A DNA stretch of 18,943 bases from NZQO01 sp002693605 (GCA_963972105.1 CAXAVH010000048.1:1-18943); one strand, 5' to 3'; shown: positions 7,117 through 15,793, numbered from the stretch's first letter. Notes: a model not told the origin generated them from the letters alone. Translations and numbers: made by a program.

Positions 7117-8134
7117 TGAGCTTCCTTCCATTTAATTGCAGTGCTTTCTCTAATATTCTATCGATTGCGGCGGCATTTTCCAAAGAGGAAATGGGCGCCT
7201 GCACCGATCCGTTGAGCAGGCCGGAAAACGATTCTAATTGCCTACTGAAATCTTCTCCCCGTAAATAATATGAAACGCTCGTATCTAGATCGGTTACATA
7301 TGTTTGGCTCCACCCCTCCGGAAGGTCCAATTGGTTATTTGCCTCAATTAAATACAGGCTGCATTCTTGTTTATTTGCCCGTATCTTGCCCTTGCTGCCC
7401 ATTATTTCAATAGTATTAGTGGCTTTACGGACCGAAGGGTCTGACCAATTGATATAATTTAGGCCCACGACTTCATTTTGGTGTTGAAGTGTGGTATAGA
7501 CAATATCGTCTACCTTGGTTGAATGCACTTTTTTCAGAATGGAAGATTCAACCGATACTTCACTACCAAAAAAATAGGTGGCTAGATCGAAACAATGTGG
7601 ACCATAATCCAAGAGGCATCCTCCCCCCTGCTCGTAGTCATTTCGCCAGCCTCTACTATTTTCCTTTAACACGACACCCCCGGTCATTGTATTGATGTAA
7701 TTGCTCACTTCGCCAATAACATTTGCATCCAGTAACTTTTTTACATACTGAAAAATTGAGTTGAACCTGTTCACATAGCCTACCTGTCCTTTCAAATTTC
7801 GCTCCTTGGCCATAGCTGCCAACGTGCTGCTCTTTTCGTAGGTCAGTGTTAAGGGTTTTTCAACGAAAATATTGAGGTTTTGCTCGAGACAATATTTGGA
7901 AACGTCATAGTGAAAGGCGTTCGGCACCAGGACCATGACCCCATCCAGTTCGGTTTCGGCAATCATCTTTTCATAATTCTTAAAGCATTCGAAACCCGTA
8001 TTCTTACGGATTACGCGCAATAACGGACCTGAAGTGTCGCATACGGCGGCTACTTCAATTCCTGGTGTTTGGTTGGCAATGGCCAGATGCGACATCCCCA
8101 TTTTACCCAACCCTATTAAACCTATTTTCTTCAT
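7109..8134 (-). CDS. Gfo/Idh/MocA family sugar oxidoreductase
   Basis: NAD(P)-dependent dehydrogenase of 341 residues, probably acting on a sugar or nucleotide sugar for the polysaccharide. The N-terminal Rossmann fold shows IGLIGLGKMG with the GxGxxG at 8-13. The family's EKP motif is at 92-94 (FVEKPLT). The C-terminal domain contains GGGCLLDYGPH (170-180), with D176 and H180 in the positions of the usual catalytic Asp/His. The ATG overlaps the tagA-like stop by four bases (ATGA), and its own 3' end overlaps the TIM-barrel-like gene by eight. The substrate cannot be told from sequence; relatives in such loci oxidise at C3 or reduce keto-sugars. Confidence 0.9.
   Translation of the reverse strand: MKKIGLIGLGKMGMSHLAIANQTPGIEVAAVCDTSGPLLRVIRKNTGFECFKNYEKMIAETELDGVMVLVPNAFHYDVSKYCLEQNLNIFVEKPLTLTYEKSSTLAAMAKERNLKGQVGYVNRFNSIFQYVKKLLDANVIGEVSNYINTMTGGVVLKENSRGWRNDYEQGGGCLLDYGPHCFDLATYFFGSEVSVESSILKKVHSTKVDDIVYTTLQHQNEVVGLNYINWSDPSVRKATNTIEIMGSKGKIRANKQECSLYLIEANNQLDLPEGWSQTYVTDLDTSVSYYLRGEDFSRQLESFSGLLNGSVQAPISSLENAAAIDRILEKALQLNGRKLNG
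7121..7129 (-). promoter_or_regulatory. Purine-rich ribosome binding site inside the Gfo/Idh gene
   Basis: On the minus strand GGAAGGAAG lies 4 bases before ATG 7116. Shine-Dalgarno-like sites are rare in this window, so this one supports the shorter start of the TIM-barrel-like gene. Confidence 0.5.
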
Positions 8135-8922
8135 TTGTCTTTTATCTTATTTAACCTTTGTTGTATTCCGTGGCCAATAGACCGTGAAAGGAACTTGTAG
8201 CTATTTACATTACGTCTGAACATCCTTCTCTCGCGCGACAGTCTATATAACCACTCTAGGCCCGCCTTTCTGAAGATTTTTGGGGCCCTTTTCACCGTAC
8301 CCGCGTAAAAGTCGAAAGCGGCACCTACCCCAATAAACCAAGGAATATCTAAGTGTTTTTTATGGGCTGCAATCCAGGCTTCCTGCTTCAACAAGCCCAG
8401 ACCTACCCATAGAATATCAGGTTTTGAGTTGTTGATGAGCTCGATCATAGCGGCCTTCTCTTCATCGGTTTGTTCGCGAAATGGCGGGCAGTATGTTCCA
8501 GCTACCTCCAAATTGGGGAATTTTTCCTTCAGGTTTTCTACCAGCATATCGGCAACTCCCTCCTTACCGCCACAAAAAAAATGGCGCCATCCCCGCTCCT
8601 GCCCAAACTCGCATGCCTCCAATAGTAAGTCTGGACCATTGTAGCGCTGAATACTCTCGCCATGGAATTTACCGGCGATGACCGATCCTATGCCATCGCA
8701 CAGCGAAAAAGCTGAGGTACTTATATACTCCTTCAACTCCGGTTTTTTTTCGGCATAGTACATAGATTCTGTATTTGTAATACAGATATGTTCCTTGCTC
8801 CTTCCGTTTTGTATGTTTTTATCTATACTGGTTAAAATGTGGTTCTTCGGAAATGTGTCCACACAAATTCCGCTAACCAACTTTCTATCATACTTTTTTG
8901 ACTGAACTGACATGCTCTTCAT
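8131..8922 (-). CDS. WecG/TagA/CpsF family (GT26) glycosyltransferase
   Basis: Membrane-associated transferase that adds the second sugar to a lipid-linked primer: TagA adds ManNAc and WecG adds ManNAcA to undecaprenyl-PP-GlcNAc. Family marks in the 263 residues are ITNTES (48-53), CDGIGSVIA (75-83, with D76 the putative catalytic Asp), YNGPDL (94-99), FFCGGKEGVA (115-124), PPFRE (146-150), PDILWVGLGLLKQEAW (168-183) and GVGAAFDFYAGTVKRAP (198-214). The C-terminal RLSRERRMFRR tail is basic, as expected for the membrane-targeting appendage. ATG 8922 lies inside the GT4 gene (35-base overlap); an internal ATG at 8913 is equally possible. Pairing with the WecA-like enzyme upstream suggests a HexNAc-HexNAc start of the repeat unit. 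Confidence 0.93.
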   Translation of the reverse strand: MKSMSVQSKKYDRKLVSGICVDTFPKNHILTSIDKNIQNGRSKEHICITNTESMYYAEKKPELKEYISTSAFSLCDGIGSVIAGKFHGESIQRYNGPDLLLEACEFGQERGWRHFFCGGKEGVADMLVENLKEKFPNLEVAGTYCPPFREQTDEEKAAMIELINNSKPDILWVGLGLLKQEAWIAAHKKHLDIPWFIGVGAAFDFYAGTVKRAPKIFRKAGLEWLYRLSRERRMFRRNVNSYKFLSRSIGHGIQQRLNKIKDK

Positions 8923-10021
8923 TTTTTGAAACTAACTGACATAAAATTTCATACAACCGGTCCTCGAAGGCTTGCAGCGTATATCTGCTCTCATACCGTA
9001 GCCGGGCATTTGCGCCCATACTTTGTTGCAATGTTCTATTGGTTATTACCTCTTCGAGTTTCTGTGCCAATTCAGACACATTGTTTTTGGATACCAAGTA
9101 TCCCGATTTCCCGTCTTCAACAATATCGGGAATGCCGCCCTCGGCCGTAGTAATGACGGGCAGAGAATGCTGCATTGCCTCTAACAGTACTAGGGGGAAG
9201 CAGTCGTCGTGGGTGTACAGCACGAAAACATCTGCCTCACGGTAGGCCCTATTCTTGTCCTCGCCATATTTGCAACCCACATACGCTACGCGGTCTTGAA
9301 CATTCATCTCTTGAAGTGTATATTTGAATAATTCTGCATCGATATCACCCGTATCACCAATAAACGTACAATGGAAAGGAATGCCGCGCTCCTTCAGTAT
9401 TTGGCAGGCCTCGAGTAGTTCGAAAACGCCTTTCGATTTCAAGAGATTTGACAAAAACAGAATTTGGGCAGGACCGTTCAACTGCGTCTCTGGGATTACT
9501 GTTTCAGGGGCCATTTCTGGGATACCATTCTGACAGATATGGATATTCTCGATCGACACATATTTTTCCACATCGGGATAGAGATGTAATGAAAGTAGGA
9601 TTACCTCCGAATCCTTGAATATGATTCGATATAGCCAATCGTCGAAAAACCTTCCCTGGGCTTTGCGCACGCCTTTGTTGTGAAAATGGAAAACCACTTT
9701 TTTGCCGAACAACTTAGCCAAGAGCACGATAAAGGCATCCTTGTAGAAACCCATCCCTGAAGATGTTAATGTAATGTAAACTAGATTCGGGTTAAAAAGG
9801 AAAAGTTGTTTAAAGGACGCTACGATTACGTTGAGATAGCGCACGATCTTACGCCATTTTCGCTTCCCACTCTCCCCCACTTTCTGGGAGATGCCTAGGT
9901 TGATGTATTTCGTCTTAAAATCTGCATTTATAAGCGCACTATCCTTAATATATTTACCCACCATCGCTGCACCGTGCACAGGTGGTGGGTAATGCATTAT
10001 AAATAGTATTTTTTTACTCAT
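8888..10021 (-). CDS. Family 4 glycosyltransferase (GT-B fold)
   Basis: Cytosolic, retaining GT4-type enzyme of 377 residues. The N-terminal domain shows the glycine/proline turn MHYPPPVHGAAM (9-20). The C-terminal Rossmann domain shows LSNLLKSKGVFELLEA (190-205), then READVFVLYTHDDCFPLVLL (261-280), E281-A-M and VITTAEGGIPDIV (289-301), the usual nucleotide-sugar binding loop. In the EX7E motif the second Glu is E281 and the first position is D273. Start: a TTG five codons upstream would extend the frame, but ATG 10021 begins MSKKILF exactly at the first strand. That ATG overlaps the TGA of a 58-codon open stretch upstream (ATGA). Donor and acceptor sugars are unknown. Confidence 0.93.
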   Translation of the reverse strand: MSKKILFIMHYPPPVHGAAMVGKYIKDSALINADFKTKYINLGISQKVGESGKRKWRKIVRYLNVIVASFKQLFLFNPNLVYITLTSSGMGFYKDAFIVLLAKLFGKKVVFHFHNKGVRKAQGRFFDDWLYRIIFKDSEVILLSLHLYPDVEKYVSIENIHICQNGIPEMAPETVIPETQLNGPAQILFLSNLLKSKGVFELLEACQILKERGIPFHCTFIGDTGDIDAELFKYTLQEMNVQDRVAYVGCKYGEDKNRAYREADVFVLYTHDDCFPLVLLEAMQHSLPVITTAEGGIPDIVEDGKSGYLVSKNNVSELAQKLEEVITNRTLQQSMGANARLRYESRYTLQAFEDRLYEILCQLVSKNEEHVSSVKKV

Positions 10022-10194
10022 TGGCGCTGGTTGCAAACCCCCTTATAAAGTGAGAAAGCCTTTATTAATGAGGGTTTCATAAAAATACTATATACTAAAG
10101 GGCCAATGTCTTGTAGATATATTAATTCTTTCCCAATTTTAGTTAAATGCGCGCAGTAATTTTGAGTGCAAAATTTTTCCTTAAACAGAATTGA
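10018..10194 (-). pseudogene. Possible 3' remnant of a lost locus gene
   Basis: Between the two glycosyltransferase genes a frame stays open for 58 codons (from a TAG at 10195-10197 to TGA at 10018-10020) but has no ATG, GTG or TTG near its beginning. Its only ATG is at 10080 (20 codons left, MKPSLIKAFSL). The translation looks protein-like, e.g. KIGKELIYLQDIGPLVYSIF (19-38). The TGA overlaps the start of the GT4 gene as ATGA, the coupling seen elsewhere in this operon. I read it as the tail of a gene whose 5' part was deleted. It could instead be a 20-residue leader peptide or chance; I do not recognise the family. Confidence 0.35.
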
Positions 10195-10215
10195 CTATTT
10201 GATGTAAAAGAAGAT

Positions 10216-11118
10216 TTACTGCAGAAATTTCGAAAAAGTACGCTGTATCTTATCAACAAGACGCGCCCTAATTGAGAATTTCTGTGCAAATTCTGCTACT
10301 AACTTTGCATCCATCTCCGTAAAGAGCTTAAAATCGAAAACCCTATTTTCAGTCTCGTCCAATAAGGTGTAAAATCGCTTCGTCCCGGCGGTGTGGGTGG
10401 CGTCCTCACCAAAACCGATATTTTGTAATTTAGACCGTGTGGGAAATACGGTAACCTGGTTATTCTTAAATTGATGGTAGCAAAAACGAATAGCCCAAGA
10501 ATCTATCTTTCCTTTCATTTGGTTGGCCAGCATTCGCGTCATATCCGATCCTCCCCTATTAAATGCAGCGAGGGCATTTTTGTTGTTCCTGAAACTTATA
10601 TAGTCGGAAACTTGCCAGTCTATCCCGTCCCATCGATCTTTCCAGGTCGCCCACCCCCACGAGGAAGCCCGATAACCGAAATAAAAATCGGAATCGCCGG
10701 GCAGGCTAGGCAAGTCCATGGTATATCCCGATATGGACAAGACATTTGAATCATTCTGGTAGAAATGAAGGGCCTGATTCATAAAATCGAGAAAGTTAGG
10801 CGCGGTTACCAAATCGTCCTCAATTACGATTACCTTAGGTGTATCTTGAAGCACCTGGCTTACCCCATCGATTATTGAAGTCGCCAAGCCTTTGTTGGTA
10901 GGTGATTCAATAATTCGGATATCCTTAAATCCGTCTATAGTGGCAAGGTAATCTCGCACCCTCTGTACCTTGCCTTCCGATTCTTGAGTTTTGGCCCCAT
11001 CTGAAAATATGTACAGGTCGCTTTCAGAAGCCAGGAAATTTCGCTGTAAACTTCGAACGGTTTTTTGTGTTTCCGCTAAGCGATTATACGTGAACAAACA
11101 AATGGGTGCGAGCTGCAT
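10216..11118 (-). CDS. GT-A type glycosyltransferase (family 2 / GNT-I-like)
   Basis: Protein of 300 residues with a GT-A fold. The N-terminus APICLFTYNRLAETQKTVRS (4-23) is the nucleotide-binding start of this group, IFSDGA (37-42) follows, and IEDDLVTAPNF (99-109) supplies the metal-binding acidic cluster. SSWGWATWKDRW (152-163) is typical of the Bacteroidota and cyanobacterial sugar transferases annotated as GT2 or GNT-I-like. No membrane segment is present. Its ATG shares one base with the wzy stop (TAATG), so the two are coupled. After its stop come about 195 bases without an intact gene. It is one of only three sugar transferases after the initiating enzyme, so it is a candidate for the fucose-adding step, though this is not shown by any motif. 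Confidence 0.87.
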   Translation of the reverse strand: MQLAPICLFTYNRLAETQKTVRSLQRNFLASESDLYIFSDGAKTQESEGKVQRVRDYLATIDGFKDIRIIESPTNKGLATSIIDGVSQVLQDTPKVIVIEDDLVTAPNFLDFMNQALHFYQNDSNVLSISGYTMDLPSLPGDSDFYFGYRASSWGWATWKDRWDGIDWQVSDYISFRNNKNALAAFNRGGSDMTRMLANQMKGKIDSWAIRFCYHQFKNNQVTVFPTRSKLQNIGFGEDATHTAGTKRFYTLLDETENRVFDFKLFTEMDAKLVAEFAQKFSIRARLVDKIQRTFSKFLQ

Positions 11119-12359
11119 TATTTTATAGGTTTTAAATTATCGACAGTAGTACGCTTAATTCTAACAATGCTACTGTTTGCCATAAGGAGAAAATAAAAAA
11201 GCGATGAAATTAGCAAAAACGGTTGGGCGAGATAGCTTTCTACGAGCGCACCCCAGAGAATGGGTATTAATATGGTCTTATCCATCCGGCTAAAAACCGG
11301 CCATGTATTAAGCATTATGAGAACAAAAAGAACCAAGAGAACAATTCCGCCTCCGGCTAAGATTTCAATATAGGAAGAATGGAAATATAAAAAATCTAAG
11401 GTATCAAGGTAATAAAACCCCGTACCTATATTTTCGGAAAGAACTATGGAATTTAAGTTAAAGAGACCATTTCCCCATAAAATGCCCTGTTCAAAAATCG
11501 CTTTCAACGCCAAACGCCAGATCTCGAATCTGCCGGTAGAGAGTTCATTTATTGTTTTGGGAGAAATATCCAAGAAAATTTCTTGGTAGTAGAGCGCGAT
11601 CAAACCGACCAATAATAAAAGGAAAATTAAGAAACCGGACTTAATTCGAGATAAGAAAAAATAATAAAGTATGGCCGTAGCACAAATAAAAATTGCATTT
11701 CTCGACGTGAAGATCACTAACGCGAGATATAACAAAATCTGAAGCAAATTGGACCACGATCTGTCATTGTAGCGCTCGTGGTACCGCAGGTAGAAACATA
11801 CGAGAAAACCCGTGGCCGCATATAGGCCGAAGTGTATCTTATCGACAAAGAAACCTCCAAAACCGCCTGCATCGTACATAAAAACGTTGCCCGCCAGCGC
11901 AATAGCAAACCACACTACCGTATTGACCAAAAGGGCTGCACGGTATGCCTTTAGCACCATAAGCTTTCCGCGCTCGGCAGTTTCAAGGCCGGCGGAATCA
12001 AATTGAACGCGTAACATGGACTTGTACACCAAATAGTAAAAGACCAAGTAAATGGGAAATACCAAATTGAAGAGCAACTTATCGCTATCGGAATAGCGTA
12101 CCGCAAAAAAGATTGAAAAAATCAGTATCAAGGCGTACGCAGTTCCTAATAAATACTGATTCCGCAGTACCACCCGTATGGGATTGTTATGCAGAAAGAC
12201 CAGACAACCAAGTATTCCTAATCCTGAAAAAATTACTTTGCCGTACATCCCAATTTGCGCTACAATAGTGAACGATTGCACCGAGTTCATTACTACCAGC
12301 GTAACAAAGATGAAGACGATGGCACTTAGGAAAAATTTGTATGTAGGCAGTTTCTTCAA
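11118..12359 (-). CDS. wzy: Wzy-type O-antigen/capsule polymerase
   Basis: Polytopic inner-membrane protein of 413 residues with about 10-12 hydrophobic segments. A large periplasmic loop lies between about 258 and 330 and carries STGRFEIW (274-281) and HSSYIEILAGGG (327-338), the pattern of Wzy_C / O-antigen ligase (PF04932) proteins; FTSRNA (217-222) precedes it. Polymerase is preferred over ligase because it sits between wzx and the glycosyltransferases. Start: no ATG exists before residue 24, and that one would delete TM1; TTG at 12359 is therefore the likely start. The wzx stop lies 9 bases upstream. The sequence is visibly richer in AT than gmd or fcl, as is common for polymerase genes that move between strains. 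Confidence 0.87.
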   Translation of the reverse strand: MKKLPTYKFFLSAIVFIFVTLVVMNSVQSFTIVAQIGMYGKVIFSGLGILGCLVFLHNNPIRVVLRNQYLLGTAYALILIFSIFFAVRYSDSDKLLFNLVFPIYLVFYYLVYKSMLRVQFDSAGLETAERGKLMVLKAYRAALLVNTVVWFAIALAGNVFMYDAGGFGGFFVDKIHFGLYAATGFLVCFYLRYHERYNDRSWSNLLQILLYLALVIFTSRNAIFICATAILYYFFLSRIKSGFLIFLLLLVGLIALYYQEIFLDISPKTINELSTGRFEIWRLALKAIFEQGILWGNGLFNLNSIVLSENIGTGFYYLDTLDFLYFHSSYIEILAGGGIVLLVLFVLIMLNTWPVFSRMDKTILIPILWGALVESYLAQPFLLISSLFYFLLMANSSIVRIKRTTVDNLKPIK

Positions 12360-12368
12360 GCTGTTTTG

Positions 12369-13637
12369 TTAGGCGGTCACAGATTTTTTTCTAATTACAA
12401 TTTGGTAAAAGGTAAAATGCAATAGTTGGTACACTAAATTTTCGGCAATCATTGTATAAAACACTCCTAGCAGGCCGTAATTCTTTACTAGAAAATATCC
12501 CACAACGAGTGCTATTATACTTCGGGGAATGAGCACCCAGAAATTGATATCGGTGCGTTTAATGGCTTCCAACGCAATTTTAAAAGGCTGAAACACCACC
12601 TTAATCGCTTGGACCACAAAGGGGTAGAGCACCAATAAACCGAGCTCGGCATATTTATCGCCAAACAAGACTATAATTAGTTCCTGGCCAAAGAAATATC
12701 CCACGCCCACCAAAACCACCGCCATTATTATAAAAAAAATGGCCCAGTTATTTACTAGACGGTGCACTTTTTCATAAAACTGATTGCGCCGGACGAATAC
12801 GGGCAATAAATAGGAATTCACAGCGGTTAATACCGGATTTACAACATTTCCAACACTCATGAGTACACCAAATATGGCAATATCGCTCTTGGTGGTTAAA
12901 TATAACAATAGCCACGGATAAATATTTGAACTTAGGTGAAACAGCATATTAGAGCCTACCAACCACCTGCCAACTTTCCAGTTAGCACGGAGATAGGAAA
13001 AATACCGTTTTCTATAAACCCTAAGTTGTGAGATATTCTTTATAAGATAAACGCAGCTTATTCCGAAGTAAATTATAGATGCGTACCTTAAATAAAATTC
13101 TAGCGAGGTATATCTGTTGAAATATATAAGTCCCAATAGGGTTATCAATCCGCTCGAGCAAAATACCCCATACCATAAATTTTCCTTCGTTTTCCGTTCG
13201 CTTAAAAGTGTTTCCCTTACGAAGAAATAAAGTGTGTAGGCGATGATAAAAAATAAGTAGTGAAAGAGACGGGAAACGTCCCATTCATTAAAAAGAATTT
13301 TATAGAGTATCGGAAATACGAGGATAACCAACAAAGTAAATAGTAATTTCAGCGAAATGGTAAAATGGAAGAAACTGAAACGTTGCCCCCCTTTATAGTC
13401 GTTAAGATTAATCGCATACGGCTTGGAGATGGCCGAACTCTGTAACCCTAGAATAAATAATGCGAGTGAGAATAATAGCACGAGGTCTGCATATACGATT
13501 TTCTCGTAAGTCCGGGCCAAGACGATTGTAGTCAGGAGCGTGCTAACACTCATAAAAACCTGATCCACAAAAACGTGTAAAAGTTTTGGCGCTTCAGCTG
13601 ATTTTGAATTATATAAGGAGCGTAGCTTATCTATCAC
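12369..13637 (-). CDS. wzx: Wzx-type lipid-linked oligosaccharide flippase
   Basis: Protein of 422 residues made almost entirely of hydrophobic segments (about 12), with the layout of the MOP exporter superfamily (polysaccharide transporters, Wzx/RfbX). Typical points are the N-terminal LLTTIVLARTY, the middle FGVLMSVGNVVNPVLTAVNS, and LFGDKYAELGLLVLYPFVVQ in the second half. It moves undecaprenyl-PP-linked repeat units to the periplasmic face. Start: the frame opens after a TAA and offers only GTG at 13637 before the first membrane segment, the next ATG being within TM1. Low GC compared with the neighbouring fcl. It lies 47 bases after fcl and 9 before wzy. Confidence 0.9.
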   Translation of the reverse strand: MIDKLRSLYNSKSAEAPKLLHVFVDQVFMSVSTLLTTIVLARTYEKIVYADLVLLFSLALFILGLQSSAISKPYAINLNDYKGGQRFSFFHFTISLKLLFTLLVILVFPILYKILFNEWDVSRLFHYLFFIIAYTLYFFVRETLLSERKTKENLWYGVFCSSGLITLLGLIYFNRYTSLEFYLRYASIIYFGISCVYLIKNISQLRVYRKRYFSYLRANWKVGRWLVGSNMLFHLSSNIYPWLLLYLTTKSDIAIFGVLMSVGNVVNPVLTAVNSYLLPVFVRRNQFYEKVHRLVNNWAIFFIIMAVVLVGVGYFFGQELIIVLFGDKYAELGLLVLYPFVVQAIKVVFQPFKIALEAIKRTDINFWVLIPRSIIALVVGYFLVKNYGLLGVFYTMIAENLVYQLLHFTFYQIVIRKKSVTA

Positions 13638-13684
13638 AGGCCGAATAAGGTTAGGTTATAGGGTTTTCAATAGCCTCGCGCCAT

Positions 13685-14647
13685 TTATTGTTTAGATAAA
13701 GTAACCCGTCGTAACTGCCCCTCATTTTCTCGAAACCATGAATATGTTTGCCTTAATCCATCTTCTAGGGAAATTTGATGTTTCCAACCCTCTCGCTCAA
13801 GTTTAGAGACATCCAATAATTTTCTGGGAGTACCGTCGGGCTTAGATGAATCCCAGATTATTTTACCCGTGTGCCCTACGATGCGCTGAATTAACTGGGC
13901 GAGGTCCTTAATGGAAATGTCAGTCCCCGTACCCACATTATAGAGCGGTTCGTTCAATTCATTTTCCAACGTAAATAAAACAGCTTGGCCCAAATCACTC
14001 ACGTGCAAGAACTCACGTTTTGGCGATCCGCTACCCCATAGGGCAACTGATTCGTGCCCATTCTCCTTTGCCGTATGAAACTTGTGCAGCATCGCTGGCA
14101 CCACATGCGAAGTCTCCAAATCGAAATTATCATTTGGACCATACAAATTTGTGGGCATGAGACTAACGAAATCCTTTCCGAATTGTTCCCGTACGGCTTC
14201 GCAGGCCTTCACTCCAGCGATTTTCGCAATGGCATACCACTGATTGGATGGCTCAAGACTCTCGGTTAGCAAATAGGACTCCTTTAGGGGCTGGGGCGCC
14301 ATTTTGGGATAAATACAGGAACTACCTAGAAATATAAATTTTTCAACTCCGTAATTATGTGCGGCCTGAATTAGGTTATTTTGAATTTGAAGATTATCCA
14401 TAATGAACGTATATGGATAATTTTTATTTGCCATGATCCCACCCACGCGGGCAGCGGCATCGATGATGACCGCGGGCTGCATTTCTTCAAAATATTGCAT
14501 TACGCTGGCTTGGTTGCGTAAGTCCAATTTATCGCTGCCCGCACCAACTAAATTAGTGTATCCATTGTATTCAAGGGTTTTCCAGATAGCCCGTCCCACC
14601 ATACCGCGGTGTCCCGCAATATATATTCTTGCATCTTTAGTAATCAT
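13685..14647 (-). CDS. fcl: GDP-L-fucose synthase
   Basis: Converts GDP-4-keto-6-deoxy-D-mannose to GDP-L-fucose (epimerisation at C3 and C5, then NADPH reduction at C4). The 320 residues show the extended SDR dinucleotide site GHRGMVG (12-18), LDLRNQ (41-46), AARVGGI (65-71), FLGSSCIYPK (106-115, catalytic Ser) and YAIAK with Y138 and K142. Length and motifs match bacterial WcaG/Fcl closely, including ALWGSGSPKREFLHV. Its ATG shares a base with the gmd stop (TAATG), so the pathway pair is translationally coupled. It provides the activated 6-deoxyhexose for the polymer. Confidence 0.97.
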   Translation of the reverse strand: MITKDARIYIAGHRGMVGRAIWKTLEYNGYTNLVGAGSDKLDLRNQASVMQYFEEMQPAVIIDAAARVGGIMANKNYPYTFIMDNLQIQNNLIQAAHNYGVEKFIFLGSSCIYPKMAPQPLKESYLLTESLEPSNQWYAIAKIAGVKACEAVREQFGKDFVSLMPTNLYGPNDNFDLETSHVVPAMLHKFHTAKENGHESVALWGSGSPKREFLHVSDLGQAVLFTLENELNEPLYNVGTGTDISIKDLAQLIQRIVGHTGKIIWDSSKPDGTPRKLLDVSKLEREGWKHQISLEDGLRQTYSWFRENEGQLRRVTLSKQ

Positions 14648-15765
14648 TATTCATAGTAATTTGCCGTTTCGAAGCCACCATTTTCTAGGTACCTATCTTT
14701 TTTCATGAGCTTTAGGTCACTCTGCATCATATCCTTGACCAGTGCTTCCAGATCGTATGTGGCTTCCCAGCCCAATTTATTTTTCGCCTTAGTGGGGTCT
14801 CCAATTAAAAGGTCAACCTCGGTGGGCCTAAAGTATTTTGGATCTACCCGCAGCACGACGGTGCCCTCCGGGATGGAATATTTCTCGTTCTTGCACGACT
14901 TTACGCGTGCAATTTCGTCGACCCCCTTGCCCTCAAATTCCAGTTCAATAGCTACTTCCTTGAAGGCGGCACGCACAAAATCCCTGACCGATGTTGTTCT
15001 CCCCGTGGCAATTACCCAATCTTCGGGTGTATCGTGTTGTAGGATCATCCACATCATCTTAACATAATCTTTGGCGTGACCCCAGTCGCGTTTTGCATCA
15101 AGGTTCCCTAGATAAAGTATATCCTGAAGACCCAACGCAATTTTCGATACCGCCCGTGTAATTTTCCGGGTAACAAAGGTTTCGCCCCGAATGGGAGATT
15201 CATGGTTGAATAAAATTCCATTGCAAGCATACATTCCGTAAGCTTCCCTGTAATTCACAATCATCCAATAGGCGTAGAGCTTAGCCACGGCGTAGGGGCT
15301 ACGAGGATAAAAAGGCGTAGTTTCAGATTGTGGTGTTTCTTGTACCTTGCCGTAGAGCTCGGACGTGGAGGCTTGGTAAATACGCGTTTTCTGTTCAAGA
15401 CCCAACAGCCTAACGGCATCTAAAATTCGCAAGGTACCAATACCATCTGCATTAGCAGTGTATTCGGGCATTTCAAAAGATACCTGCACGTGGCTCATAG
15501 CCGCCAAGTTATAGATTTCGTCGGGTTGTATTTCCTGGATTAAGCGAATTAAATTCGTGCTATCGGTCATATCGCCGTAATGCAGAATGAAATTACGGTC
15601 ACTTTCGTGCGGATCTTGATATAGGTGGTCCACCCTTTCGGTGTTGAGTAATGAGGAACGGCGCTTCAAGCCGTGTACGATATAGCCCTTTTCTAATAAA
15701 AATTCACTTAAATAGGCTCCATCTTGGCCGGTTACACCGGTAATGAACGCGATCTTTTTTTTCAA
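14647..15765 (-). CDS. gmd: GDP-mannose 4,6-dehydratase
   Basis: Makes GDP-4-keto-6-deoxy-D-mannose from GDP-mannose, the first step to GDP-L-fucose. The 372 residues show FITGVTGQDGAYL (8-19) with the GxxGxxG site, STSELYG (133-139), YAVAK with Y158 and K162, and FNHESPIRGETFVTRK (186-201), all diagnostic of Gmd. Start: the family's N-terminus KKKIAFITG follows a TTG at 15765, and no ATG or other starter lies nearby upstream, so a TTG start is very likely. About 100 bases separate it from the WecA-like gene; a weak promoter-like box lies there at 15794-15801. GDP-mannose synthesis genes are not in the window. Confidence 0.97.
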   Translation of the reverse strand: MKKKIAFITGVTGQDGAYLSEFLLEKGYIVHGLKRRSSLLNTERVDHLYQDPHESDRNFILHYGDMTDSTNLIRLIQEIQPDEIYNLAAMSHVQVSFEMPEYTANADGIGTLRILDAVRLLGLEQKTRIYQASTSELYGKVQETPQSETTPFYPRSPYAVAKLYAYWMIVNYREAYGMYACNGILFNHESPIRGETFVTRKITRAVSKIALGLQDILYLGNLDAKRDWGHAKDYVKMMWMILQHDTPEDWVIATGRTTSVRDFVRAAFKEVAIELEFEGKGVDEIARVKSCKNEKYSIPEGTVVLRVDPKYFRPTEVDLLIGDPTKAKNKLGWEATYDLEALVKDMMQSDLKLMKKDRYLENGGFETANYYE

Positions 15766-15793
15766 ATCAGTTTGGTTGTTGGTTAATTGTCTT

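Noticed and set aside
10134..10141. Minus-strand TAAAATTG as promoter for the GT4 gene
   Set aside because: One mismatch in the -7 box and no TTG at 19-21 bases; the nearest TTTG is about 27 bases away, and such near matches are common in AT-rich DNA.
14705..15067. 120-codon plus-strand frame opposite gmd
   Set aside because: Antisense shadow of a gene with complete diagnostic motifs.
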